Shown here piece by piece: positions 8,422 through 17,284 of a stretch of DNA of 64,000 nucleotides. The number at the start of each line of letters is the position of its first letter. The stretch's first letter is position 1. Source of the stretch: Parundibacterium terreum (GTDB lineage: Bacteria > Pseudomonadota > Gammaproteobacteria > Burkholderiales > Burkholderiaceae_D); assembly GCF_014636315.1 (NCBI RefSeq), contig NZ_BMED01000005.1, forward strand, positions 186,001-250,000, given 5' to 3'. Below the pieces are notes generated by a model that worked only from the letters and a program-made list of their open reading frames with translations, was not told the origin of the DNA and did no database searches. A program made the position numbers and the translations under genes.

Positions 8422-8796
8422 TTACTTAAAAAGTTGTTCGTACTGTTGCGCCGAAAAACCGACGTCGACCTGCTTCGCCTTGGCTGATTTCGTATCCGCC
8501 TGCTGCAGCACCGGCCGCTTGATGATGGACGGGGAGGTCAGCATCAGCGCGATGGCAGCATCCGTGTCTGCTGCCGAGGCCTTTTGCTCATCGCTGAGTG
8601 CGCGCCAGGTGGTTCCCTTGCGGTTGATCAGTACATCCAGGCTGACGTGCTTGAGCCAGTCTTCTACCGTGCTGCGTTCCAGCCCGTTTTTCTTGAAGTC
8701 ATGAAATACAAAATCGACGCCCTTGTCCTGTAGCCAGGTGCGGGCTTTCTTGACGGTGTCGCAGTTAGGAATGCCATATAAAACGATACTTTGCAT
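8422..8796 (-). CDS. ArsC/Spx/YffB-family thioredoxin-fold protein
   Basis: A 124-residue protein when started at the ATG at 8796, which has an AAAGAGA-type ribosome-binding site; a longer in-frame start at 8844 adds a basic, non-conserved 16-residue tail and is less likely. The N-terminus VLYGIPNCDTVKKARTWLQD is the beta-alpha start of the ArsC/Spx fold with a single active-site-position cysteine, as in E. coli YffB. LINRKGTTWRALSDEQKA and SIIKRPVLQ follow in family order. True arsenate reductases of this fold need a downstream Arg network; members next to dapE are usually uncharacterised, and an arsenic role should not be assumed. The conserved position immediately before dapE (4-bp gap) is seen in many proteobacteria and suggests coexpression. 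Confidence 0.88.
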   Translation of the reverse strand: MQSIVLYGIPNCDTVKKARTWLQDKGVDFVFHDFKKNGLERSTVEDWLKHVSLDVLINRKGTTWRALSDEQKASAADTDAAIALMLTSPSIIKRPVLQQADTKSAKAKQVDVGFSAQQYEQLFK

Positions 8797-8909
8797 GTTC
8801 TCTTTATTTCTCTTGTCTATTTCTCTCCGAACAGGCTGCTGCAAGTCGGCTACAACTCAGCTATAACTCGGCTTGAACCCGGCACCCCGGCGCCGGGCTC
8901 GCTGCCTTT

Positions 8910-10046
8910 TTACATGTTCAGCGTAAACTCGGTGAACGATGCCTCATCCTTCTTTTCCGGTTCAGGCTCTGCCTGTACCGGTGCCTGAGCCGCTTCATTA
9001 TTCAGCAGCCACATCAGGTTGTTGGCTGAATCCGCGTTGGCGAGGCCTTCTTCCTGGCTGATCAATCCATCCTTGATCAACTGCATCAGCGCGCGCTCAA
9101 AGGTTTGCGAGCCGGGGGACAAGCTTTTCTCGATCGCTTCCTTGATCGCAAAGATGTCGCCCTGTTCAATCAATTCAGCCACATAACGAGTATTCAGCAT
9201 GATCTCCACTGCAGGGCAGCGGCCGCCATCCATCGAACGTATCAGGCGCTGCGAGATGATCGCACGTATCGATGAAGACAGATCCAGCAGCAATGCAGTG
9301 CGGCTTTCCATAGGGAAGAAGCTGATGATACGGTTCAGTGCCTGGTAACTATTATTCGCATGCAGCGTTGCCAGCACCAGGTGGCCCGATTGCGCGTAGG
9401 CGATCGCCGCCAGCATGGTTTCCAGGTCGCGGATCTCGCCGATCAGGATGCAGTCCGGGGCCTGGCGCAAAGAGTTTTTCAGAGCGGTTTTAAGGCTTTC
9501 CGAGTCAGTGCCGATTTCACGCTGGTTGACGATGGATTTTTTGCTCTTGAAGAGATATTCGATCGGATCTTCCAGCGTCAGGATATGGCCGGTCCTGACT
9601 TCATTCCTGTGGTCCAGCATCGATGCAATCGTAGTCGATTTGCCGGAGCCGGTTGCACCTACGACCAGGATCAGTCCGCGCTTTTCCATGATCAGCTCAG
9701 GCAACACCGGCGGCAAATGCAGCGTTTCGATAGCCGGGATATGGCCTGGAACGAAACGCAGCACCGCAGAAATACTGCCGCGCTGCTTGAAGGCGGAAAG
9801 GCGGAAGCGGCCTATGCCCGGTGCGCCTATACCAATATTCAGTTCACTCTCTTTTTCCAGCACCTGCATATGCTCAGGTGACACTACCTCGTTGAGCAGG
9901 GACAGGATATTGGCCTGATCCATTTTCTGCTGGTTGATAGGCAGCAAATTACCGTTGATCTTGAGATGAATCGGTGAGTTCATCGCGAAGAACATATCGG
10001 ATGCGTGCTTTTCCTTCATCAACTGGAATAAACGTTCCATTGCCAT
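8910..10046 (-). CDS. pilU: type IV pilus retraction accessory ATPase PilU
   Basis: A 378-residue PilT/PilU-type secretion ATPase of the cytoplasmic face of the type IV pilus machine. The N-terminus MERLFQLMKEKHASDMFFA with PIHLKINGNLLPIN is PilU-like. Walker A is GATGSGKST (about residue 133), followed by the Asp-box region, Walker B ILIGEIRDLETM, and the His-box HLVLATLHANN. The first ATG follows AGGA at proper spacing. PilU usually sits directly behind pilT; here neither pilT nor any other pilus gene is visible, and it lies inside the dap gene run (dapD upstream, the Spx-like gene downstream). Assigning it as PilU rather than PilT rests on the N-terminal sequence, not on context. The C-terminal tail (AQAPVQAEPEPEKKDEAS) is acidic and proline-rich. 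Confidence 0.88.
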   Translation of the reverse strand: MAMERLFQLMKEKHASDMFFAMNSPIHLKINGNLLPINQQKMDQANILSLLNEVVSPEHMQVLEKESELNIGIGAPGIGRFRLSAFKQRGSISAVLRFVPGHIPAIETLHLPPVLPELIMEKRGLILVVGATGSGKSTTIASMLDHRNEVRTGHILTLEDPIEYLFKSKKSIVNQREIGTDSESLKTALKNSLRQAPDCILIGEIRDLETMLAAIAYAQSGHLVLATLHANNSYQALNRIISFFPMESRTALLLDLSSSIRAIISQRLIRSMDGGRCPAVEIMLNTRYVAELIEQGDIFAIKEAIEKSLSPGSQTFERALMQLIKDGLISQEEGLANADSANNLMWLLNNEAAQAPVQAEPEPEKKDEASFTEFTLNM

Positions 10047-10197
10047 AATCGTGTCCTAGCTTGTTGTCGTGCTATTGATCAGAAAATAAGATGAAGAAAA
10101 CGGGGCGGCGGGTCTGGCCATCATGCCCATCGGTTTGTAAAACTGGGGGCAGATGGCCGGCCTGTCTGCGTGCTAACTTGTGTGCTTACTTGCGTTC

Positions 10198-11025
10198 TTA
10201 CTCGCCGCGCAGCAATTCGTTGATGCTGGTTTTGGAGCGGGTTTGCGCATCCACTTTCTTGACGATGACTGCGCAATACAGGCTGTATTTGCCATCCGCG
10301 GAAGGCAGGTTACCGGATACGACCACGGAACCCGCAGGGATGCGGCCATAGCTCACTTCGCCAGTTGCACGGTCGTAGATCTTGGTCGATTGGCCTATAT
10401 ACACACCCATGGAGATGACCGAGTTCTCTTCCACGATAACGCCTTCCACCACTTCGGAACGGGCGCCGATGAAGCAGTTGTCTTCAATGATGGTAGGGTT
10501 GGCCTGCATAGGCTCCAATACGCCGCCTATGCCTACGCCGCCGGACAAGTGCACGTTTTTACCGATCTGTGCGCAAGAGCCGACCGTGGCCCAGGTATCG
10601 ACCATCGTGCCTTCATCGACATAGGCGCCGATGTTGACATAGGAAGGCATCAGCACCACGTTTTTGCCGATAAAGCTGCCGCGGCGCGCCACTGCAGGCG
10701 GTACCACGCGGAAGCCGCCCTTGGCGAAATCGTCAGCGGTATAGTTGGCGAACTTGGTAGGAACCTTGTCGTAGAACTGCATGTCGGCGCCGGCAGGCAT
10801 TGCGATATTGTCTTCCAGGCGGAAGGACAGCAAAACTGCCTTCTTGATCCATTGATTGACTTGCCATGCGCCATCCAGCTTTTGCGCTACGCGCAGGCTG
10901 CCTTTGTCCAGTTCTTGCAGTACGTGAGCAACTGCTTCACGGATTTCTGCAGGCGCGGATTTAGGAGAAAAACTGGTGCGGTCTTCCCAGGCTTGGTCGA
11001 TGATTTGCTGTAATTGTTGAGTCAT
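10198..11025 (-). CDS. dapD: 2,3,4,5-tetrahydropyridine-2,6-dicarboxylate N-succinyltransferase
   Basis: A 275-residue left-handed beta-helix acyltransferase that transfers succinyl from succinyl-CoA to tetrahydrodipicolinate, the committing step of the succinylase branch to diaminopimelate and lysine. The helical N-terminal domain (residues 1-100) is followed by hexapeptide repeats (VVLMPSYVNIGAYVDEGTM, VGIGGVLEP, CFIGARSEVVEG, VISMGVYIG). Length equals the E. coli enzyme (274). The gene lies 67 bp after dapC, with dapE further down, all on the minus strand. Cytoplasmic, trimeric in characterised members. Confidence 0.96.
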   Translation of the reverse strand: MTQQLQQIIDQAWEDRTSFSPKSAPAEIREAVAHVLQELDKGSLRVAQKLDGAWQVNQWIKKAVLLSFRLEDNIAMPAGADMQFYDKVPTKFANYTADDFAKGGFRVVPPAVARRGSFIGKNVVLMPSYVNIGAYVDEGTMVDTWATVGSCAQIGKNVHLSGGVGIGGVLEPMQANPTIIEDNCFIGARSEVVEGVIVEENSVISMGVYIGQSTKIYDRATGEVSYGRIPAGSVVVSGNLPSADGKYSLYCAVIVKKVDAQTRSKTSINELLRGE

Positions 11026-11092
11026 GTCTACGTTTCAGATGTTGGCGTTGATTGAATTGCTGATGATGTAAATTTTAATTTCGGTTTGCGTC

Positions 11093-12322
11093 TTAGGCGG
11101 ATGCCAGCTTTTTGGTAAAAGCGGCAATACGCGTGGCGGCTTCCATGCATTCTTCGACTTCGGCCACCAGGGCCATGCGGATGCGGTTTTGTCCGGGGTT
11201 GATGCCGTGTGCATCGCGCGCCAGATAACTGCCTGGCAATACCGTCACATTATATTCTTGGTAGAGGCGCTTGGCGTACTCGGTGTCTGAAATCGATACC
11301 AGTTTATCGACCTTGGCCCACAGGTAAAAACCGGCGTCCGGCAGGCCGACATCCAGCACTTCTTGCAATACCGGCGTTACCTGAGCAAATTTCTTGATAT
11401 ATTTATCACGGTTTTCTTGCACATGGACTTCATCATCCCAGGCAACAACGGAGGCCGATTGTATGGTTGGGCTCATCGCGCTGCCGTGATAGGTGCGGTA
11501 CAGCAGGAATTTTTTGATGATTTCTGCATCGCCGGCTACAAAGCCGGAGCGCATGCCCGGCACATTGGAGCGCTTGGACAGGCTGGATAGCGTAATCAGG
11601 CGAGGGTAGGAATCGCGGCCCAGGGCCCGGGCTGCCTGCAAGCTGCCTAACGGTGCTTCAGCCTTGAAATAAATTTCCGAATAGCACTCATCGGCGGCAA
11701 TGACGAAACCGTAGCGATCCGACAACTCGAACAATTCTTTCCAGTCTTCCAGCGTCAGCACCGCACCGGTAGGATTGCCGGGCGAGCAGATATACAGCAA
11801 TTGCACCCTGGACCAGACATCGGCCGGGATGCTTTTGTAATCCGGGGAAAAATTGCGCGCAGGATCGGCGTTTGCAAAATACGGTTCGGCGCCGGCCAGA
11901 TAGGCCGCGCCTTCATAAATCTGGTAGAACGGATTAGGGCAAATAACCAATGGCAAGCCATTCGGTGCTGCTGCCGGGGTGATGACTGTTTGTGCCAGCG
12001 CAAACAATGCCTCGCGGGAACCGTTGACCGGCAGGATCTGGGTCGCCGGATCAAGTGCGGGTATGGCGTAGCGCCGGGCCAGCCATTGTGAAATGGATGC
12101 GCGCAAGGCTTCCGAGCCCATTGTGGAGGGGTAGCTTGCCAGTCCGTCCAGGTGCGCAGTCAATGCCTGCTTGATCAGGGCTGGAGTGGGATGCTTGGGT
12201 TCGCCTATGCCCAGGCTGATCGCCTTGAATTCCGGATTGGGCTTAACGTCAGCAAACAACTGCTTCAATTTTTCAAACGGATAAGGTTGCAGCTTGTTCA
12301 GAAAAGGATTCACGGGAGTCAC
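11093..12322 (-). CDS. dapC: succinyldiaminopimelate transaminase
   Basis: A 409-residue class I/II PLP aminotransferase. It starts with GTG at 12322; no ATG fits. The opening NPFLNKLQPYPFEKLKQLF with SLGIGEPKHPTP is typical of the betaproteobacterial DapC group, and the PLP lysine is in LSSLSKRSNVPGMRSGF. The C-terminal RIRMALVAEVEECMEAA carries the carboxylate-binding arginine. It converts N-succinyl-2-amino-6-ketopimelate with glutamate to N-succinyl-LL-diaminopimelate. Being first in the minus-strand run and followed by dapD, it very likely heads a dap transcription unit whose promoter lies in the 313-bp region shared divergently with smc. ArgD can do the same reaction in E. coli, but here a dedicated enzyme is present. 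Confidence 0.92.
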   Translation of the reverse strand: MTPVNPFLNKLQPYPFEKLKQLFADVKPNPEFKAISLGIGEPKHPTPALIKQALTAHLDGLASYPSTMGSEALRASISQWLARRYAIPALDPATQILPVNGSREALFALAQTVITPAAAPNGLPLVICPNPFYQIYEGAAYLAGAEPYFANADPARNFSPDYKSIPADVWSRVQLLYICSPGNPTGAVLTLEDWKELFELSDRYGFVIAADECYSEIYFKAEAPLGSLQAARALGRDSYPRLITLSSLSKRSNVPGMRSGFVAGDAEIIKKFLLYRTYHGSAMSPTIQSASVVAWDDEVHVQENRDKYIKKFAQVTPVLQEVLDVGLPDAGFYLWAKVDKLVSISDTEYAKRLYQEYNVTVLPGSYLARDAHGINPGQNRIRMALVAEVEECMEAATRIAAFTKKLASA

Positions 12323-12635
12323 ATTAAGTAGGGATACGCTGAATAAAGCAAATAAAATGCGGCAAAACCCTCTTTTCGCGGAGTTGGGCTAGCCATTTGC
12401 AAGCTGTATTATAGCCTTTGGATAAGCGTTGCTTCACGGAATACTCGCTTTGATAGCTTATTCAAATGGCAAAAAATGGAAAATTGACGCCATCAAAATG
12501 ATATGATGCGCTTGTCTAAATGGGTATTTATTGAGCGAGATGGAAGATATCCATGTGGATATCTTCCAGGAAAGAGCGAATTTCCGCTTGAGCAATAGCA
12601 GGATTTGATCAGATAAAACTACAACAGCTTATAAC
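12323..12635. other. divergent promoter region dapC/smc
   Basis: A 313-bp non-coding stretch between the divergently transcribed dapC and smc. It is AT-rich, as expected for two promoters; a TATGAT hexamer at 12502-12507 is a possible smc -10, but I see no convincing -35 partner. The one clear structure is the inverted repeat at 12541-12568, listed separately. Confidence 0.6.
12541..12568 (+). promoter_or_regulatory. perfect 12-bp inverted repeat in the smc leader
   Basis: TGGAAGATATCC (12541-12552) and GGATATCTTCCA (12557-12568) are exact reverse complements around a 4-base loop ATGT. The repeat ends 67 bp before the GTG of smc and has no T-run behind it, so it is not an intrinsic terminator. 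It could be a leader hairpin or, as a palindrome, a protein-binding operator. Confidence 0.6.
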
Positions 12636-15600
12636 GTGCGATTAACTTCTATTAAATTGTCGGGATTTAAATCTTTCGTAGATCCCACGAATTTCCAGGT
12701 TCCAGGTCAGTTGGTCGGGGTGGTTGGCCCTAACGGTTGTGGAAAATCCAACATTATTGACGCTGTGCGCTGGGTCTTGGGTGAGTCCAAGGCTTCCGAG
12801 CTGCGCGGTGAATCGATGCAGGACGTTATTTTTAACGGTTCCACTAACCGCAAACCGGCCGGGCGTTCGTCCGTGGAGCTGGTTTTTGACAACAGTCTGG
12901 GCAAAGCCGCCGGCCAATGGAGCCAATACGCCGAAATCGCCGTCAAGCGTACGCTGACGCGCGATGGCACTTCCACTTATTACATCAATGGCCAGCCGGT
13001 GCGCCGGCGCGACATCCAGGATATTTTCATGGGTACTGGCTTGGGGCCGCGCGCTTACGCGATTATCGGCCAGGGCATGATTTCCCGGATTATTGAAGCT
13101 CGCCCGGAAGAATTGCGTATTTTCCTGGAAGAGGCCGCTGGTGTGTCGCGCTACAAGGAGCGCCGGCGCGAAACCGAAAACCGCATCCACGATACGCATG
13201 AGAATCTGGTGCGGGTAGAAGATATCTTGCGTGAACTGAATAGCAACCTGGAAAAGCTGGAAGCCCAGGCTGTGGTTGCCAACAAGTTCAACGAACTACA
13301 GTCCGATCAGGAAGAAAAGCAGAAACTGCTGTGGCTGTTGCGCAAGAAAGAAGCCGCAAGCGAGCAGGAAAAGGTATTTGCCGAGATCGAAAGAACGCAG
13401 ATCGACCTGGAAGAACAGACCGCAAAGCTGCGCCATGTCGAAGTCGAGCTGGAGCATATGCGCCAGGCCCACTATGCGGTCGGCGACAGGATGCACCAGG
13501 CGCAAGGCCATTTGTACCAGACCAATGCCGAAATCGGTAGCCTGGAAGCGCAGATCAAGTTTGTCATCGAATCGCGCAGTCGTTTGCAATCGCAATTGAA
13601 CTCCCTGACTGCGCAGCGCGACCAGTGGCAGCGTCAGGGACAGCAATTCCAGGATGATCTGGCGGAAGCGGAAATCCAGGTGGAAGAGCTGGCTGAGCGT
13701 TCCGAGCAGGCGCTGGAGATGGCGCAACAGCATAACGACAAGCTGCCGGCACTGGAGCAGATCTGGCGTGAATCGCAATTGAAGACGACCGAGTCGCGCG
13801 CCAAGATCATGCAGTTGCAGCAGCAGATAGAGCTGGAATCTGCACACCAGCGCAATGCCTCGAATATCCTGGCCACGCTGACCTCGCGCCGCGAACGGCT
13901 GTCGCAGGAAAAGAGCGGCCTGGCAATGCCTGATAGCGCGCATCTGTCCAACCTTTCCATGCAACTGGAAGAGAAAAAACAGGTGCTGGAAGAGGCGACG
14001 ATGCAACTGGAGGAGGCGCAGGAATCCCTGCCGCGCCTGGAAGAAGAGCGCAAGGCAGCCCAGGAGCAGGTCAATAAGGATACCGCGGCGAGTGCGCAGC
14101 TGGATGCGCGCCTGCTGGCCTTGAAGCAATTGCAGGAAAAAGTACAGACCGAGGGCAAGGTTCAGCCCTGGCTGGAAAAACATGAGCTGAGCGCCTTGCC
14201 CAAATTATGGCAAAAGCTGCATATCGAAGCCGGCTGGGAAACTGCGCTGGAATCGGTATTGCGCGAACGGACTTCGGCATTGGAAATGTCCAACCTGGAC
14301 TGGGCCAAGGCTTTCTTTAATGATGCGCCGCCGGCCAAGCTGGCCTTGTATACGCCACAAGTCGCCGCTGCGGCGATGGAGCCGGTTGCTGGCCTGAAGC
14401 CTTTGCTGAACCTGCTGCAATTGAATGACGCCGGTGTGCGCAGCCTGATGCAGGATTGGCTGCACCAGGTCTATGCGGCGGAAGATGTCGCTACCGCCTT
14501 CATGGACAGGGCCAAGCTGCCGCAGGGAGCCTGCTTTATCACCAAGCAGGGCCATGTCATCAGCAAATCCAGCGTGCGTTTCTATGCATCGGATTCCGAG
14601 CAGGATGGCGTGCTGGCACGCCAGCAGGAAATAGAAAACATCGGCAAGCAAAGCCGCGCGCAAAGCATGCTGGCGGATGAGGCCAAGACCCGTGCCGTCA
14701 GGGCCGAGTCGGCTTACACCCAGGCCAGCCAGCGCCTGCAGGAGCTTCGGCAACGTGTAAGTACGCTGACGCAATCGGTGCACAGCCTGCAGATAGAGTT
14801 CATGAAGCTGTCCGAGGTGCAGGAGCGCTTCAACCAGCGCAGTACGCAGATACAGAACGATCTGGCGGAAATCGCGGCGCAGGAAGCAGAGCAGCAGCAG
14901 GCCAGGGCAGAATCGGAAGAAAAATTCGAGCAACTGGATGTGGAGCTTGCAGAGCTGCAGGAAAACCATGAAGACGGGCAAACCGTCTATCTGGAAAAAG
15001 AGCAGCAATTGAACGATGCCAGGACACAGTTGCGTGAGCTGGAAAGGGCGGCACAGGAAGCCGCCTTTGCAGAGAAATCCCATCGCAGCAAGATGGAGGA
15101 ACTGCGCCGCAGTATCGCCACCGCGCTGGAGCAGGCGGCCCAGTTGTTTGCCAATATGCAGCAAGGCAAGCTTGAGCTGGAAACCATGGACGACCAGACT
15201 GCGCAAGCTGGTCTGCAATCCCTGCTGGAAAAACGCAGCGACCAGGAGCGCACGCTGGCGGACGCAAGGCATGAGCTGGATCAATTGACACAGAAGCTGC
15301 GTCAGCATGAAGAATCGAAGATGCAGGTGGAGCGTAGCCTGCAGCCGCAGCGTGACCGTATCATGGAACTGCAACTGAAAGAGCAGGCTGCACGCCTGAG
15401 CCAGGAACAGTACGCCGAACAATTGCGCAATTTCGAGGTCGATGAAGAAGCGCTGTCGCAAAAACTGCATGCGGACATGAAACCATCCTACTTGCAAGGC
15501 GAAGTCACCCGCCTGACCAATGCGATTGCGGCTTTGGGGGCGGTGAATATGGCGGCACTGGAAGAGCTGGCGCAGGCGACAGAACGCAAGACTTTCCTGG

Positions 15601-16160
15601 ATTCTCAGCATGCCGACCTGACCGAAGCGATTACGACGCTGCAGGACGCTATCCACAAGATAGACATAGAAACACGCGATCTGCTGCAAGATACCTTTGA
15701 CAAGGTCAACACCCATTTTGCGGAATTGTTCCCTATCCTGTTCGGCGGCGGCCAGGCCAAGCTGATCATGACCGGCGACGAAATCCTGGATTCCGGTGTA
15801 CAGGTGATGGCGCAGCCTCCGGGCAAGAAAAATGCGACTATCCATCTGTTGTCCGGTGGTGAAAAGGCATTGACGGCGACCGCGCTGGTGTTCTCGATGT
15901 TCCAGTTGAATCCTGCGCCTTTCTGCTTGCTGGATGAGGTGGATGCGCCGCTGGATGACTCAAATACCGAACGTTTCTGTAATATGGTGAAACGTATGTC
16001 GGCAAACACACAGTTTTTGTTTATTTCTCATAATAAAATAGCGATGGAAATGGCACAGCAATTGATAGGCGTGACCATGCAGGAACAGGGAGTTTCTCGA
16101 ATCGTTGCGGTGGATATGGAGTCTGCCGCAAACTTTGCTTCTGAGGCGCAAGCAGCATGA
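12636..16160 (+). CDS. smc: chromosome segregation protein SMC
   Basis: A 1174-residue condensin ATPase with the full architecture: N-terminal head with Walker A GPNGCGKSNIIDAVRWVLGE (near residue 32), a first long coiled coil (about 170-480), a hinge (about 500-640, around KLPQGACFITKQGHVISK), a returning coiled coil (about 660-990), and a C-terminal head with signature LSGGEKALTATALVF and Walker B FCLLDEVDAPLDDSN. It starts with GTG. SMC dimers bind ScpA/ScpB and organise and separate sister chromosomes; no scp genes are visible here. The stop overlaps the zipA start by four bases (ATGA), so the two are cotranscribed and probably translationally coupled, tying chromosome segregation to division. 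Very large opposite-strand frames inside it are codon-usage shadows. Confidence 0.97.
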   Translation: MRLTSIKLSGFKSFVDPTNFQVPGQLVGVVGPNGCGKSNIIDAVRWVLGESKASELRGESMQDVIFNGSTNRKPAGRSSVELVFDNSLGKAAGQWSQYAEIAVKRTLTRDGTSTYYINGQPVRRRDIQDIFMGTGLGPRAYAIIGQGMISRIIEARPEELRIFLEEAAGVSRYKERRRETENRIHDTHENLVRVEDILRELNSNLEKLEAQAVVANKFNELQSDQEEKQKLLWLLRKKEAASEQEKVFAEIERTQIDLEEQTAKLRHVEVELEHMRQAHYAVGDRMHQAQGHLYQTNAEIGSLEAQIKFVIESRSRLQSQLNSLTAQRDQWQRQGQQFQDDLAEAEIQVEELAERSEQALEMAQQHNDKLPALEQIWRESQLKTTESRAKIMQLQQQIELESAHQRNASNILATLTSRRERLSQEKSGLAMPDSAHLSNLSMQLEEKKQVLEEATMQLEEAQESLPRLEEERKAAQEQVNKDTAASAQLDARLLALKQLQEKVQTEGKVQPWLEKHELSALPKLWQKLHIEAGWETALESVLRERTSALEMSNLDWAKAFFNDAPPAKLALYTPQVAAAAMEPVAGLKPLLNLLQLNDAGVRSLMQDWLHQVYAAEDVATAFMDRAKLPQGACFITKQGHVISKSSVRFYASDSEQDGVLARQQEIENIGKQSRAQSMLADEAKTRAVRAESAYTQASQRLQELRQRVSTLTQSVHSLQIEFMKLSEVQERFNQRSTQIQNDLAEIAAQEAEQQQARAESEEKFEQLDVELAELQENHEDGQTVYLEKEQQLNDARTQLRELERAAQEAAFAEKSHRSKMEELRRSIATALEQAAQLFANMQQGKLELETMDDQTAQAGLQSLLEKRSDQERTLADARHELDQLTQKLRQHEESKMQVERSLQPQRDRIMELQLKEQAARLSQEQYAEQLRNFEVDEEALSQKLHADMKPSYLQGEVTRLTNAIAALGAVNMAALEELAQATERKTFLDSQHADLTEAITTLQDAIHKIDIETRDLLQDTFDKVNTHFAELFPILFGGGQAKLIMTGDEILDSGVQVMAQPPGKKNATIHLLSGGEKALTATALVFSMFQLNPAPFCLLDEVDAPLDDSNTERFCNMVKRMSANTQFLFISHNKIAMEMAQQLIGVTMQEQGVSRIVAVDMESAANFASEAQAA

Positions 16161-17281
16161 CAGATCTACAAATAAGCTTATTGGCAATCGGTGGGACCAT
16201 CGTCGTTGGCGTAGTTATCTTTAACAAATGGCAGGAGCACAAGGCTAAAAAAAGCGTGGAACGCGCTTTCTCTACCGGTCACGACGATGTGCTGATGAAC
16301 CCGCACGACCATGTGGAAGAACAGGCCTCCTACCAGCCGCAGCAATACCAGCAGCACGAGCACGACGGCGTTGCAGACTACCGGCAGGAGCCTAGTCTGG
16401 ATGTCGCGACCATGGCTGAGGATGACCAGGCCTTTGTGCCGGATGCGATACAGGCGGAAGCTGCACCGGCATTGGCTAAACAGGAAAAAGAACTGCCGGT
16501 TGATGAATTGATCGACTGCGTCATTCCGCTGGAGTTTGATACGCCGGTACGCGGCGAGAAGATTTTGGCCGAGATACACAGCCTTAGATATGTCGGCAAG
16601 AAGCCGGTGCACTTCATCGGCCAGAGCCATTCCGGCGAACGTGACGTAATCGCTCACGGCGGCATTTATACAACCCTGTTTGCCGGCATACAAATGGTCA
16701 GCCGCGGCGGCCCTTTAAATGAGCTGGAATATTCCGAATTTGTGATGAAACTGCGCGAGATTGCCGACCGCCTGAATGCCCATCCGGATATCCCGGACAT
16801 GAGCCAGGTCATGTCGACGGCCAGGGAATTGCACCAGTTCGTTTCCGAGCATGATGCTCAGTTGAGCGTCAACATCATGGCCAACAGCGCTCCATGGGCG
16901 ATCAATACCTTGCATGCCGCACTGGAAAAGCAGGGCTTTGACTCCCGCCCGGACGGCAGGCTGGTGATGCCGGATGGAGACGGCGGCGCGCTGTTTTCCT
17001 TGTCTACCAATGTGGGCATCAGCGAAACCGTGACCTCACGCCTGACCTTGCTGCTGGACGTACCTTGCGTTGCGCCTGCGCGTGACGGTTTCGGAGCGAT
17101 GGCAGCCTGTGCCAAATCACTGTCCACCCGCCTGGGCGGCACGGTCGTCGATGACGGCAACCAGCCGATCTCCAAAGCGGCCCTGGATGAGATCGCCGAG
17201 CAGGTTCATGCCTTTTACGGTGCGATGGCAGAGTCGGAGATCCCGGCGGGATCAGTTCGCGCGCAACGCCTGTTCAGCTAA
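16157..17281 (+). CDS. zipA: cell division protein ZipA homologue
   Basis: A 374-residue protein with the ZipA layout: a short periplasmic N-terminus, one transmembrane helix (ISLLAIGGTIVVGVVIF, about residues 6-22), a basic stretch, then a Gln/His/acidic low-complexity linker (about 45-120, with QPQQYQQHEHDG), and a C-terminal globular domain of about 210 residues matching the FtsZ-binding domain (VLDVPCVAP-like core, CAKSLSTRLGGTVVDDGN near the end). In E. coli ZipA tethers FtsZ polymers to the inner membrane. In this bacterial group the gene sits between smc and ligA, as here: 4-bp overlap with smc, 3-bp gap to ligA. The linker is shorter and less proline-rich than in E. coli. Confidence 0.88.
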   Translation: MTDLQISLLAIGGTIVVGVVIFNKWQEHKAKKSVERAFSTGHDDVLMNPHDHVEEQASYQPQQYQQHEHDGVADYRQEPSLDVATMAEDDQAFVPDAIQAEAAPALAKQEKELPVDELIDCVIPLEFDTPVRGEKILAEIHSLRYVGKKPVHFIGQSHSGERDVIAHGGIYTTLFAGIQMVSRGGPLNELEYSEFVMKLREIADRLNAHPDIPDMSQVMSTARELHQFVSEHDAQLSVNIMANSAPWAINTLHAALEKQGFDSRPDGRLVMPDGDGGALFSLSTNVGISETVTSRLTLLLDVPCVAPARDGFGAMAACAKSLSTRLGGTVVDDGNQPISKAALDEIAEQVHAFYGAMAESEIPAGSVRAQRLFS

Positions 17282-17284
17282 AAA

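Noticed and set aside
8422..8796. Arsenate reductase as a sign of arsenic resistance
   Set aside because: The protein belongs to the YffB/Spx-like branch linked to dapE; no arsR, arsB or acr3 gene is nearby.
14205..15845. 546-codon frame opposite smc, and other very long antisense frames in smc, ligA, lpxA and the ABC permease
   Set aside because: These are the expected shadows of coiled-coil or GC-biased codon use on the coding strand; they lack ribosome-binding sites and any domain.
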